Positions 18,079 through 25,742 of a stretch of DNA of 64,000 nucleotides are shown piece by piece. The stretch is taken from NCBI RefSeq assembly GCF_000364165.2, contig NZ_CP097810.1, forward strand, positions 2,172,130-2,236,129. The letters run 5' to 3'. The translations under genes and the position numbers were made by a program. This stretch comes from Clostridium sp. MD294. Its GTDB lineage: Bacteria; Bacillota; Clostridia; Lachnospirales; Anaerotignaceae. Below the pieces are notes generated by a model that saw only the letters and a program-made list of their open reading frames with translations, had not been told where the DNA came from and ran no database searches. Within the stretch, counting starts at the first letter, position 1, and every line of letters starts with the position of its first letter.

Positions 18079-18693
18079 ACTAACACTTGGTAAAATCAGT
18101 AATATGCCATTTCTGTCACCTAGAAACTGATTGACATAATATTCTGAATTGATAAATTGTATATTTTCTTTTTCTACTATAGCAAAAGGGCTTATATTAG
18201 GATATTCTCCTTGTTCTATTTTACTTAATCTAGTAGAAGCGTCATTTTCTTCTAAACCGGTTTGTATTACTTTAATATATGGAAACTGCCATATTTTTTT
18301 TGATAATTCTAATAATTCATTTATTTTTTGTTGCTGAAATATAGTGTCACATTCTGAAACTAAAACGTCACTTTCAGGTATAATAATTTCATAACAAAAT
18401 GTATTATCTTCTGGATAATTATTTAACCAAAATCCTCTTATTTCGCTGTAATTTTTAAAGTAAAATACACTTTGTTTATAGTCATGAGAGCGATGTTCTG
18501 TAAAACCTAATACAAAATTTTGTTCTATTTTATGTTGGTTCCACTCTACAATTTGTTTTTGAGAAATCTCATTATCACACCCATGTAAAAATTTTAAACC
18601 AGCAATATCTAGTGCTATATAAAAATCATTCATAAAATTGCTGTATATGTCTTCTCTTTTGAATTGTAGTGAAACATTAAAATAAGCAGGCAT
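18061..18693 (-). CDS. Hypothetical cytoplasmic protein
   Basis: This is a 210-residue soluble protein without recognised domain. It contains aromatic-rich beta-strand patterns (YFKNYSEIRGFWLNNYPED, CYEIIIPESDVL) and a C-terminal ILLILPSVSKKI. Start ATG 18693 follows GGAGAAGTGATACA, which itself lies just after the aroD stop; the frame is open to 18711. Coupling to aroD suggests co-transcription but gives no function. Confidence 0.65.
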   Translation of the reverse strand: MPAYFNVSLQFKREDIYSNFMNDFYIALDIAGLKFLHGCDNEISQKQIVEWNQHKIEQNFVLGFTEHRSHDYKQSVFYFKNYSEIRGFWLNNYPEDNTFCYEIIIPESDVLVSECDTIFQQQKINELLELSKKIWQFPYIKVIQTGLEENDASTRLSKIEQGEYPNISPFAIVEKENIQFINSEYYVNQFLGDRNGILLILPSVSKKIIL

Positions 18694-18710
18694 TGTATCA
18701 CTTCTCCACA

Positions 18711-19481
18711 TTACATTTCAATCATGCTATTGTGTATCATTTGAAGTAGTTGTTTTAACTTTTTTGCTTCAATTTGTCCTGGTGCAGAACTTTTTTGTAC
18801 TGCTCCAAATGTAATAGCAGAGCCGAAAATTTCTCCTACAATGCGAGAAATACCCCCCATATTACCCATAGACATAGTAACAAAAGGTCTATCTGCATAT
18901 TGACATTGCATTTGCTCTGTAGCACACAGAAGTGTTAAAACATCTTTTTTATTTTGGGGCATTACTGCAATTTTAGTAATATCTGCTCCTAATTTCTGCA
19001 TAGTACAAAGTCGTGATATAATTTCATTTTCCTGTGGTGTTTTTTTAAAATCATGATTAGATACTATTGTTTTTACAGCATATTGTTTTGCCTTTTGCAA
19101 TAGAGAATTTAAAACTATACTATCTGTAAACAATTCTATATCTATCATGTCTACTTTTTTACACTTTATTACAGCTAAAAGAAGTGCTTCATATTGTTTT
19201 TGAGAAATTTCTTTTTGACCTCCTTCTTTTTCTGTACGAAATGTAAATAATATAGGTATTTGCTTCACCATATTTTTTATTACACTAAGTGTTTGTAATA
19301 CTTTTGACGTATCAAAACAGTACTCATACCAATCACAACGCCATTCTATTAAATCTACACATTCCTTATCTATTTGATTGATTTGCTGCAATATGTCCTG
19401 TTCCGTAACGCCTACAATAGGAACACAAATTTTAGGGATACCTTCTCCTATTGTTATATTACCAATGGTAACACTTTTCAT
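18711..19481 (-). CDS. aroD: Type I 3-dehydroquinate dehydratase
   Basis: AroD catalyses the dehydration of 3-dehydroquinate to 3-dehydroshikimate in aromatic amino-acid synthesis. The 256-residue protein has the type I signature TIVSNHDF (His143) and the Schiff-base lysine in DITKIAVMP (Lys170), at the same residue numbers as in well-studied enzymes. The C-terminal AITFGAVQKSSAPGQ closes the active site. It starts at ATG 19481 behind AAGGAG. No other shikimate genes are near, so it is a detached pathway member. Confidence 0.95.
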   Translation of the reverse strand: MKSVTIGNITIGEGIPKICVPIVGVTEQDILQQINQIDKECVDLIEWRCDWYEYCFDTSKVLQTLSVIKNMVKQIPILFTFRTEKEGGQKEISQKQYEALLLAVIKCKKVDMIDIELFTDSIVLNSLLQKAKQYAVKTIVSNHDFKKTPQENEIISRLCTMQKLGADITKIAVMPQNKKDVLTLLCATEQMQCQYADRPFVTMSMGNMGGISRIVGEIFGSAITFGAVQKSSAPGQIEAKKLKQLLQMIHNSMIEM

Positions 19482-19492
19482 ATTAATTCTCC

Positions 19493-20242
19493 TTATACTC
19501 TTTTTTTGATATTACTTTTTGTTTCTGTCGTTTCGCTTAATGATTGATAGTTATTATATGCCTGTTTAAATGTTGCAGAAGAAGTATCTATTGTGGCTTT
19601 TGTGTTTTGTTCAGTAGAAGAAATAGTTTGTTCTTTTTTGTATGCTGTACCATCTTCTGATATATCATATTCTGCAGTTACTTGTTCTGCTCTTTTCAAA
19701 ACAGATTGATAAATTTTTTCTGTATTATTTGTTTTAGTACTTTTTTTGTTTTTTGATGTCTTTTCTGTTTTTTCTGTTGTTAGTTCTGTCTCCCATTTCA
19801 TATCTTTATAACTGTCTGTTTTAGTAAAATGGGTATGTTCTTCTTGCAATGCAGATGTAAGATATTCTGCCATTTCTTGGTCTTGTTTTGCTATAGACAT
19901 AGAAAACTGCATTTTTTGTGAAAATAATCTTTGTACATCATCTTTTGTTTTACAATTTTTTAGTGCTTCTTTAAAATTTTTTCTTTCTTGTTGTACTGCC
20001 TCCGCTTTTTTATATAACTCTGGTGCGTGCTCTCTTAAAAGCCTTAATTCTTTATCTGTTAATTTTTTTCCAAATTTTAACTTTGTACGAATATCTGATA
20101 TTTTTTGAGAAATTTGTTTCTGTTTTTGCTCTTTTTCAATTCTAGCTCTTTCTGGGTCTTGTTTCCTCATTTCCCATAAATGCTGCATTTTCATTGTATT
20201 TAAAAGACTATTAATATTTGTGATACCTGTTATATTTTTCAT
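19493..20242 (-). CDS. Conserved Lachnospiraceae-type protein of unknown function, coiled coil
   Basis: This 249-residue, highly charged protein is rich in Lys, Glu, Gln and Thr. A helical first half contains KKLTDKELRLLREHAPELYKKA, a segment I recall from uncharacterised Lachnospiraceae proteins, then ERKNFKEALKNCKTKDDVQRLF. The second half is Thr/Ser/Lys-rich and probably disordered. No signal peptide or membrane segment is seen. It starts at ATG 20242 behind GGAAATGGT-type purines and is followed closely by aroD. Function unknown. Confidence 0.65.
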   Translation of the reverse strand: MKNITGITNINSLLNTMKMQHLWEMRKQDPERARIEKEQKQKQISQKISDIRTKLKFGKKLTDKELRLLREHAPELYKKAEAVQQERKNFKEALKNCKTKDDVQRLFSQKMQFSMSIAKQDQEMAEYLTSALQEEHTHFTKTDSYKDMKWETELTTEKTEKTSKNKKSTKTNNTEKIYQSVLKRAEQVTAEYDISEDGTAYKKEQTISSTEQNTKATIDTSSATFKQAYNNYQSLSETTETKSNIKKRV

Positions 20243-20316
20243 ACCATTTCCACCTTTCCAATATTGCCCTTTTATTATTTTTCGGCAGAAAAATAGTTTT
20301 TCTTAATACTTGTATA

Positions 20317-20976
20317 TTATCTTTTATGTTGCATTGCTTTTGACAATAATTTATCAAATATAACATAAACATAACCTGCTGCAATATAACAAGCACTTAA
20401 TGCAATTATATTTACAACTACTCTTTCCCAACCTAATAAATCTACTGCAATGAATTTATAAGGATAGCTTGTATTTTGATTTGGTATAAAACTTCCCTTA
20501 GATGCTATACAAAATATCAACACCATGTAAATATAAGGTATTATTGTCCAAAAAAATGCTGCTTTTTGAAAAAACATTCCTTTTTTATCCCATAAAATCC
20601 AATCTAAAAAAACCAAAAAAGGCGTATAGTAATGTAGTAAAAAGCTACCTAATCCTTTTGTTGTTGTAATTGGCTCCATATTAAAATCTCTTCCATTTAA
20701 CAGAAAATGATATATAAACCCTGTAAGTAGCATCATCATTGTGACACCACCTTTTATATTAAGTAATTTTTTACTATTGTTATATTCTGGAAATAACAGA
20801 AGAAACAAAAATAATACAAATACAAAAAAATTGCTCCAATTTGTATAATACATTAACGTATACCATTTTATTTTACCCTGATATAAACCCAATTTTATAA
20901 AAAGTCCTATGCCACACCCTATTACTAAAAAAAGTCTATATAATGTTTTTTTTACACTTTTATATGGCTTGTCCAT
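20317..20976 (-). CDS. Pr6Pr-family membrane protein
   Basis: This 219-residue polytopic protein has six predicted membrane segments. The features WYTLMYYTNWSNFFVF and LLHYYTPFLVFLDWILWDKKG are typical of the Pr6Pr/FAR-17a-like family, whose bacterial members are uncharacterised. Start ATG 20976 follows AAAGGAGAGAGA. It stands alone upstream of the coiled-coil protein gene. The function is unknown; eukaryotic relatives hydrolyse fatty-acid esters of hydroxy fatty acids, but this cannot be assumed here. Confidence 0.75.
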   Translation of the reverse strand: MDKPYKSVKKTLYRLFLVIGCGIGLFIKLGLYQGKIKWYTLMYYTNWSNFFVFVLFLFLLLFPEYNNSKKLLNIKGGVTMMMLLTGFIYHFLLNGRDFNMEPITTTKGLGSFLLHYYTPFLVFLDWILWDKKGMFFQKAAFFWTIIPYIYMVLIFCIASKGSFIPNQNTSYPYKFIAVDLLGWERVVVNIIALSACYIAAGYVYVIFDKLLSKAMQHKR

Positions 20977-21090
20977 AAAAATCTCTCTCCTTTTTTCATT
21001 TCTTTTATCATACCAAATTATGGTAAAAAATACTATAAACTTTGTACTACAAAAATATCTCCTTAATTAATTATTACTTGCTTATACGAC

Positions 21091-21125
21091 AAAAAAAGCT
21101 ACTGACAGTATAGTCAATAGCTTTT
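21091..21125 (-). terminator. Intrinsic terminator of the antiterminator gene
   Basis: On the minus strand AAAAGCTATTGAC pairs with GTCAGTAGCTTTT (one mismatch), followed by a T run and GTCG. Confidence 0.85.
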
Positions 21126-21143
21126 ATAAATAAGGGGGGTTTA

Positions 21144-21974
21144 TTATTCATCTACACTTTTTACACGTTCAATGTGTATTGCGAAATAACTTATTTCTAT
21201 ATCAGGAAAAGGTTTTTTTGTAATGTTTTCAAATTCTTTGCAAATCCTTTTTGCCAAATCAAAAGAGCTTGGAAAATTGTCTAAAACATAAGACGTCATG
21301 TCTAAATGTAATTTTTCTTCATTGATTACACGTAATATCATAAATTTCATATGTGTTAGTAGTCTAGTATAAGAAATGGTTTCATTATCTAAAATTGTGC
21401 CTAATTCCATTTCAATTTTTTGTATTCCTTCTTGTATCATACGAGCAATGTCCATACTTTGCACAACATGTTCTCTTGTTAAAGCAGTATGAACATGAAG
21501 TGTAATATAACCAACTTCATCATCGTTAATTTCGACACCAATTTTTTCTTTTATAAACTCTCTACCCATTTTTGCTACACTATATTCTTCTTCAAAAAGT
21601 ACTTTAATTTCTTTTGCAAAAGGATTTTTTAATTCTATACCTTCTTGCATACGTTTTATAGCAAAAGCAATATGGTCTGCTAAAGCCAGCAATATATTAT
21701 TATCTACAGCACCAAATTTCTTTTCTGCTTCTTCTATAATACTAGCTGCAATTTCAATAAAAACAGGAGAAATACTTTTTATGGTATGAATAGAATTCTG
21801 TCTTGATTGCTCTTCTGTAAAACAATATGCTTTCGCATTATCAATACTATTTACATTTTGATTTACTTTTTTGCCAAAGCCTACCCCTTTACCAAGAAAT
21901 ATATATTCTTGTTTGCTATCTAAATCTATAACCAATATACCATTATTATTTAAAACTTTTAAAATTTTAAACAT
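21144..21974 (-). CDS. BglG/LicT/GlcT-type transcriptional antiterminator
   Basis: This 276-residue antiterminator has an N-terminal CAT RNA-binding domain (about 1-55, MFKILKVLNNNGILVIDL...GKGVGFGKK) and two PTS regulation domains (about 65-170 and 171-276) with the regulatory histidines in LADHIAFA, YITLHVHTA, LLTHMKF and FAIHIERV. When PRD phosphorylation permits, the CAT dimer binds a RAT hairpin and blocks a terminator. The RAT in the ptsG leader (24351-24380) is the only one seen in the window, so glucose PTS induction is the likely job. It lies downstream of ptsG rather than upstream as in Bacillus glcT. Start ATG 21974 follows AGGGGAAGT. Confidence 0.92.
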   Translation of the reverse strand: MFKILKVLNNNGILVIDLDSKQEYIFLGKGVGFGKKVNQNVNSIDNAKAYCFTEEQSRQNSIHTIKSISPVFIEIAASIIEEAEKKFGAVDNNILLALADHIAFAIKRMQEGIELKNPFAKEIKVLFEEEYSVAKMGREFIKEKIGVEINDDEVGYITLHVHTALTREHVVQSMDIARMIQEGIQKIEMELGTILDNETISYTRLLTHMKFMILRVINEEKLHLDMTSYVLDNFPSSFDLAKRICKEFENITKKPFPDIEISYFAIHIERVKSVDE

Positions 21975-22007
21975 ACTTCCCCTGCTTCCTCTACTTCCTT
22001 TTGTTTA

Positions 22008-24155
22008 TTATTTTATTATGATTATATCTTCATTTGCTTGGTATTCTGTTTTGTCTTTATATTTCCAAACAATTTCTTGACCTTCTTCTAAATTAGTAAA
22101 TACCATAGGAATTGCTGTAGATGCTGCATTTTCTGCAATATAGTTTAAATCTACTTCCATAAGCTTATCGCCTTTTTTCACTGTATCTCCATCATTTACA
22201 AATACAGTAAATCCTTTACCATCTAATTTAACAGTATCAATACCAACATGAAGTAATATTTCTGTACCTTCTTTTGTCTTTAATCCTATTGCGTGTTTTG
22301 TAGGGAATACTGTTTCTATTGTAGCATCGGCTGGAGCATATACAATATTTCCTTTTGGGAACATTACAATACCATCTCCCATAAGTTTTCCTGCAAAAGC
22401 TTCATCTGGTGCTTCACTAATGTCTGCCATACGTCCTTCTACATAACTACTAAATACTTCTTCCTTTTTATTTATTGTTTGTGCTTTACTTTCTGTTTTT
22501 TGTTGTTCTGGTTCTGGTGCAGGTGGTGTTGGAACTGGTGCTTCCACATCACTTGCTGGACTTGCTAAATAATCTTCTAAATTCGATTTAATTACAGTAA
22601 CTTTTGGACCATAAATAACCTGTACACCTAATCCTTTATGAATAACTCCAGCTGCTCCAGATTGTTTCAAAAGTGCATCTTGTACTTTTGAGGAGTCCAC
22701 TACTGTACATCTTAATCTTGTTGCACAACAATCTACGTCAGAAATATTTTTCTTTCCTCCAAGACCTTGACAAATCAACTGAGAAACTGCATCTACACCG
22801 CTTGTTGCTGCTCCTGCTGCACCGCCTGCTTTTGCTGCATTTACGTCTGCTCTTGTATACAGTTTTGTTTCAACATCATCATCTTCTCTACCAGGTGTTT
22901 TAAAATTAAATTTTTTAATTAGTAAAGTAAATACTAAGAAATATACTACAAAATAAGCAATACCTATTATTACAACCCATATCCAATTTGTTTTTGCATT
23001 ACCTTGCATAATACCAAATAATGTCAAGTCAATCAATCCGCCAGAGAATGTCATACCAACGCCAACTTTAAAAATGTGCATAAGCATATAGGCACAACCT
23101 GCAAAAAAACAGTGAATTGCATACAATATAGGTGCAATAAATAAAAATGTAAATTCTAATGGTTCTGTAATACCTGTCAACATAGATGTCAATGCTGCGG
23201 AAAGTAACAAACCTCCTGCAATTTGTTTCTTTTCTGGTTTTGCTGTTTTATACATAGCAAGTGCTGCTCCTGGTAAACCAAATATCATAAGTGGGAATTT
23301 ACCAGCCATAAATCTCGTTGCTTCTACATCAAATATTGTTGTATTAGGACTTGCTAATTGTGCAAAGAATATATTTTGTGCACCTTCAATCAAACTGCCA
23401 TCTATTGTTGCTGTACCACCAACTGCTGTCTGCCAGAAAGGCAAATAAAATACATGGTGCAAACCGAAAGGTATTAATGCTCTTTCCATAATACCATAAA
23501 TTAATGTTCCTGCATAGCCTGAACTTCTTACTACATCACCTACAGCATAAATACCCTGCTGTATGATAGGCCATATGTAGAACATAACAATGCCAACAAT
23601 TAAATAAACAATAGAACAAATAATTGGTACAAACCTTGTTCCTCCAAAGAAAGATAATACTTGTGGTAATTCTATTTTATAAAAACGGTTGTGCAATGCT
23701 GCAACACCTAATCCTACTATAATACCACCAAATACACCCATTTGCAAAGACTCTATACCAACAACAGAACTAATAGAACCATTTGGCAATGTTGCTGCTG
23801 CATTTGTTACAGTAAGCATTGCTCCAATGGCGGAGTGCATGATAAAAAATGCTATCGCTGCTGCCAACGCTGCAACTTCTTTTTCTTTTTTTGCCATACC
23901 AATAGCAACACCCATAGCAAACAATATAGGTAAATTTGCAAATACAATGTCACCACATTTATTTAATACAGAAAGTATTGCATATAAAAATGTTCCTTCT
24001 CCTAATATACCACTTAAACCATAGGCTTCAATCATATTTGCATTTGTAAAAGAACCACCAATGCCTAAAAATAAACCTGCTACTGGTAATATTGCAATAG
24101 GTAACATAAATGAACGTCCAACTCTTTGTAATACTCCAAAAATCTTATCTTTCAT
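22008..24155 (-). CDS. ptsG: Glucose-type PTS enzyme EIICBA
   Basis: This 715-residue PTS permease of the glucose/N-acetylglucosamine family carries three domains: EIIC (about 1-425, ten or so membrane segments), EIIB (about 455-540, phosphorylated cysteine in DVDCCATRLRCTV) and, after a Pro/Glu/Gln linker, EIIA (about 580-715, active-site histidine in EILLHVGIDTVKLDG). It imports and phosphorylates glucose using phosphate from HPr. The start ATG follows AAAAGGAGCGATATCAC. The gene has a 200-nt leader with RAT and terminator and is followed by the antiterminator gene. Glucose rather than GlcNAc is inferred from the leader system and domain order. Confidence 0.93.
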   Translation of the reverse strand: MKDKIFGVLQRVGRSFMLPIAILPVAGLFLGIGGSFTNANMIEAYGLSGILGEGTFLYAILSVLNKCGDIVFANLPILFAMGVAIGMAKKEKEVAALAAAIAFFIMHSAIGAMLTVTNAAATLPNGSISSVVGIESLQMGVFGGIIVGLGVAALHNRFYKIELPQVLSFFGGTRFVPIICSIVYLIVGIVMFYIWPIIQQGIYAVGDVVRSSGYAGTLIYGIMERALIPFGLHHVFYLPFWQTAVGGTATIDGSLIEGAQNIFFAQLASPNTTIFDVEATRFMAGKFPLMIFGLPGAALAMYKTAKPEKKQIAGGLLLSAALTSMLTGITEPLEFTFLFIAPILYAIHCFFAGCAYMLMHIFKVGVGMTFSGGLIDLTLFGIMQGNAKTNWIWVVIIGIAYFVVYFLVFTLLIKKFNFKTPGREDDDVETKLYTRADVNAAKAGGAAGAATSGVDAVSQLICQGLGGKKNISDVDCCATRLRCTVVDSSKVQDALLKQSGAAGVIHKGLGVQVIYGPKVTVIKSNLEDYLASPASDVEAPVPTPPAPEPEQQKTESKAQTINKKEEVFSSYVEGRMADISEAPDEAFAGKLMGDGIVMFPKGNIVYAPADATIETVFPTKHAIGLKTKEGTEILLHVGIDTVKLDGKGFTVFVNDGDTVKKGDKLMEVDLNYIAENAASTAIPMVFTNLEEGQEIVWKYKDKTEYQANEDIIIIK

Positions 24156-24257
24156 GTGATATCGCTCCTTTTATTATAAAATAATAAATAAAAATTTTAT
24201 AATGCAGAGAAGAATAAATATCATTCTTCCTTTGTATTATGTGTATTATGCCCCTTT

Positions 24258-24310
24258 TTGTACTAAAATTTCATTTGAACCTAGGAAAACAAAAAATTAG
24301 TACAAAAAAA
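24258..24310 (-). repeat. Second stem-loop in the ptsG leader
   Basis: On the minus strand TTTTTGTACTAA and TTAGTACAAAAA form a 12-bp inverted repeat around a loop of about 30 nt that includes the palindrome CCTAGG. It begins within the T run of the upstream terminator. Role unknown; it could protect mRNA or be an operator. Confidence 0.55.
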
Positions 24311-24358
24311 GACATTAATACCCAAAATAATTTAATAATATATTTTGGATAGTTAATG
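24303..24358 (-). terminator. Regulated terminator in the ptsG leader
   Basis: On the minus strand a long stem (GGCATTAACTATCCAAAATA paired with TATTTTGGGTATTAATG, with minor mismatches) is followed by TCTTTTTTT. Its 5' arm shares bases with the RAT 3' arm, so RAT formation and this terminator exclude each other. Confidence 0.85.
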
Positions 24359-24380
24359 CCTGCTTGAACAGTAACACACT
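24351..24380 (-). promoter_or_regulatory. Ribonucleic antiterminator (RAT) site of ptsG
   Basis: On the minus strand AGTGTGTTACTG, loop TTCAA and GCAGGCATTAACT resemble LicT/GlcT-type RAT hairpins, in which GTTACTG and GCAGGC are characteristic. It starts a few nucleotides after the predicted transcript start and overlaps the terminator at its 3' end. The likely ligand is the 21144-21974 product. Confidence 0.8.
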
Positions 24381-24389
24381 ATTTACTTT

Positions 24390-24419
24390 AATATAGCATA
24401 ATCATATTCTATTTGTCAA
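24390..24419 (-). promoter_or_regulatory. ptsG promoter
   Basis: On the minus strand TTGACA (24414-24419) and TATATT (24390-24395) are 18 bp apart, a near-consensus housekeeping promoter. The predicted start is near 24383, immediately before the RAT. Confidence 0.8.
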
Positions 24420-24523
24420 TCCTTTTTTACTTTTTTCTATATCTTACTAAATTGTTTTTATTAACTTTAAAATATATATTTGATGTTATTATGTTTCTAT
24501 TTTATTACTCAGAACAATAAAAA

Positions 24524-24548
24524 AGTACTGGTTTAAAAAACAAGTACT
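24524..24548. repeat. Left target duplication: complete terminator hairpin (25 bp)
   Basis: AGTACT at each end with GTTT/AAAC inside forms a stem-loop; the A run before it gives a T run on the minus strand. The identical 25 bp recurs at 24758-24782. Confidence 0.85.
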
Positions 24549-24757
24549 CAGTCTGTCAAAAAAACTCATTTGCTGTAAAAAGCAAGGGGTATAGGGAGTG
24601 CGACTCCCCATTCTAATCCGCAAGGCGAGCTTTGCCCGCCTGAGGAAAACAGCGAGTTTCAAGGCTTTTAAGCCGATGGAACTCGCTGTTTATACTTCTA
24701 TTTAAACAAGTCGAAAACCTGTTTTCGACTTAGCGTGTCGACTTTATCGACACGCTG
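24549..24757 (+). mobile_element. Terminator-nested mobile element, copy 1 (209 bp)
   Basis: This 209-bp, coding-free unit is nearly identical to 35168-35377 and clearly richer in G+C than its surroundings. Its ends CAGTCTGTC and GACACGCTG are imperfect inverted repeats (7 of 9). Inside are successive perfect or near-perfect hairpins: GGGAGT-GCG-ACTCCC, GGCG...CGCC, AACAGCGAGTT...AACTCGCTGTT, AAGTCGAAAAC-CT-GTTTTCGACTT and AGCGTGTCGA...TCGACACGCT. It is flanked by exact 25-bp direct repeats, each a full terminator hairpin. No transposase is encoded, so it would be a MITE-like or structured-RNA element mobilised in trans. Strand is arbitrary. Confidence 0.85.
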
Positions 24758-24782
24758 AGTACTGGTTTAAAAAACAAGTACT
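24758..24782. repeat. Right target duplication: complete terminator hairpin (25 bp)
   Basis: Exact copy of 24524-24548, followed by TTTTTT. Together the two copies hold the A run and the T run of one original bidirectional terminator, as expected if the site was duplicated on insertion. Confidence 0.85.
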
Positions 24783-24798
24783 TTTTTCAATTATATAT

Positions 24799-25686
24799 TT
24801 ATAGTATACGTGGAAGCCCTTTGTTTTGCTGCTTTCCATATTTCATTAAATTATTTCCCATTACTTCTGAAACATCTAAAATAGTCACAAAAGAAGGACT
24901 ATTTGTTTCTATATCTACTTGTTCTATTACAGTACGTAATTCTGTCACTTCTACACGAGTTAATACAACATACAATACAGCTTTTTTACCACTGAACATA
25001 CCTTCGCCTTCCATTTTGGTTACAGTTCTTCCTAAATTTTTTAATATTGCCTGTGAAACTGCTTGTTGTTGCTCTGTTACAATTAATGCTGCTTTTACCT
25101 GATTAGAACCTTCTACAACAGTGTCTATCAATTTTGATGCAACAAAATAAGCCACAAGAGAATACATTGCTCTATCAAAACCAAATATAAATATTGCCAC
25201 TGTAAATATAAAAAGATTACAAATCAGTACAAATTGTCCCACAGAAGTATTTGTTTTTTTACTTATCAATATCGCTGCCATTTCTGTTCCGTCCATACAA
25301 GCACCATATCGTATCACAAGTCCCACACCAATACCTAATAATACACCACCGAACAATGTAGCAAGCAATGTGTCCTGTGTAATACTTTCCAAATTTTTTG
25401 CCAATATCAAACCAGCAGAGAGTGCTGCCATAGCATATAAATATCCTATTGCAAAACGTTTTCCCATTTGTTTTGATGATACAAACATAAAAGGAATATT
25501 TAGTATTACAACAATAATATTTAAAGGAATATTTGTCAAATAGCTCAGCATAATAGAAATGCCTGTAATTCCACCATCAATAATATGGTTTGGTATCAAA
25601 AACACTTCTAATCCTATTGAAACAAATATAATTCCTACTGTAATCATAATGTATCTTGCAATAAATGTTCTAATGGTATGTAACAT
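24799..25686 (-). CDS. YitT family membrane protein
   Basis: This 295-residue protein has five predicted membrane segments (about 12-35, 45-70, 75-95, 105-130 and 145-170, the classic YitT domain) and a C-terminal cytoplasmic domain of the DUF2179 type (about 205-285, with GRTVTKMEGEGMFSGKKAVLYVVLTR). The first domain carries the family pattern NIPLNIIVVILNIPFMF. Function is unknown in all well-studied species. Start ATG 25686 follows AGGAGGAGATAATATT. Its terminator is the one now split by the mobile element. Confidence 0.93.
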   Translation of the reverse strand: MLHTIRTFIARYIMITVGIIFVSIGLEVFLIPNHIIDGGITGISIMLSYLTNIPLNIIVVILNIPFMFVSSKQMGKRFAIGYLYAMAALSAGLILAKNLESITQDTLLATLFGGVLLGIGVGLVIRYGACMDGTEMAAILISKKTNTSVGQFVLICNLFIFTVAIFIFGFDRAMYSLVAYFVASKLIDTVVEGSNQVKAALIVTEQQQAVSQAILKNLGRTVTKMEGEGMFSGKKAVLYVVLTRVEVTELRTVIEQVDIETNSPSFVTILDVSEVMGNNLMKYGKQQNKGLPRIL

Positions 25687-25742
25687 AATATTATCTCCTC
25701 CTCTTATATTTTCTCAACAGATAAAAGCAGTTTTTAAAGTTG

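Noticed and set aside
23689..24024. 111-codon frame opposite ptsG
   Set aside because: Antisense shadow of a strongly conserved PTS gene.
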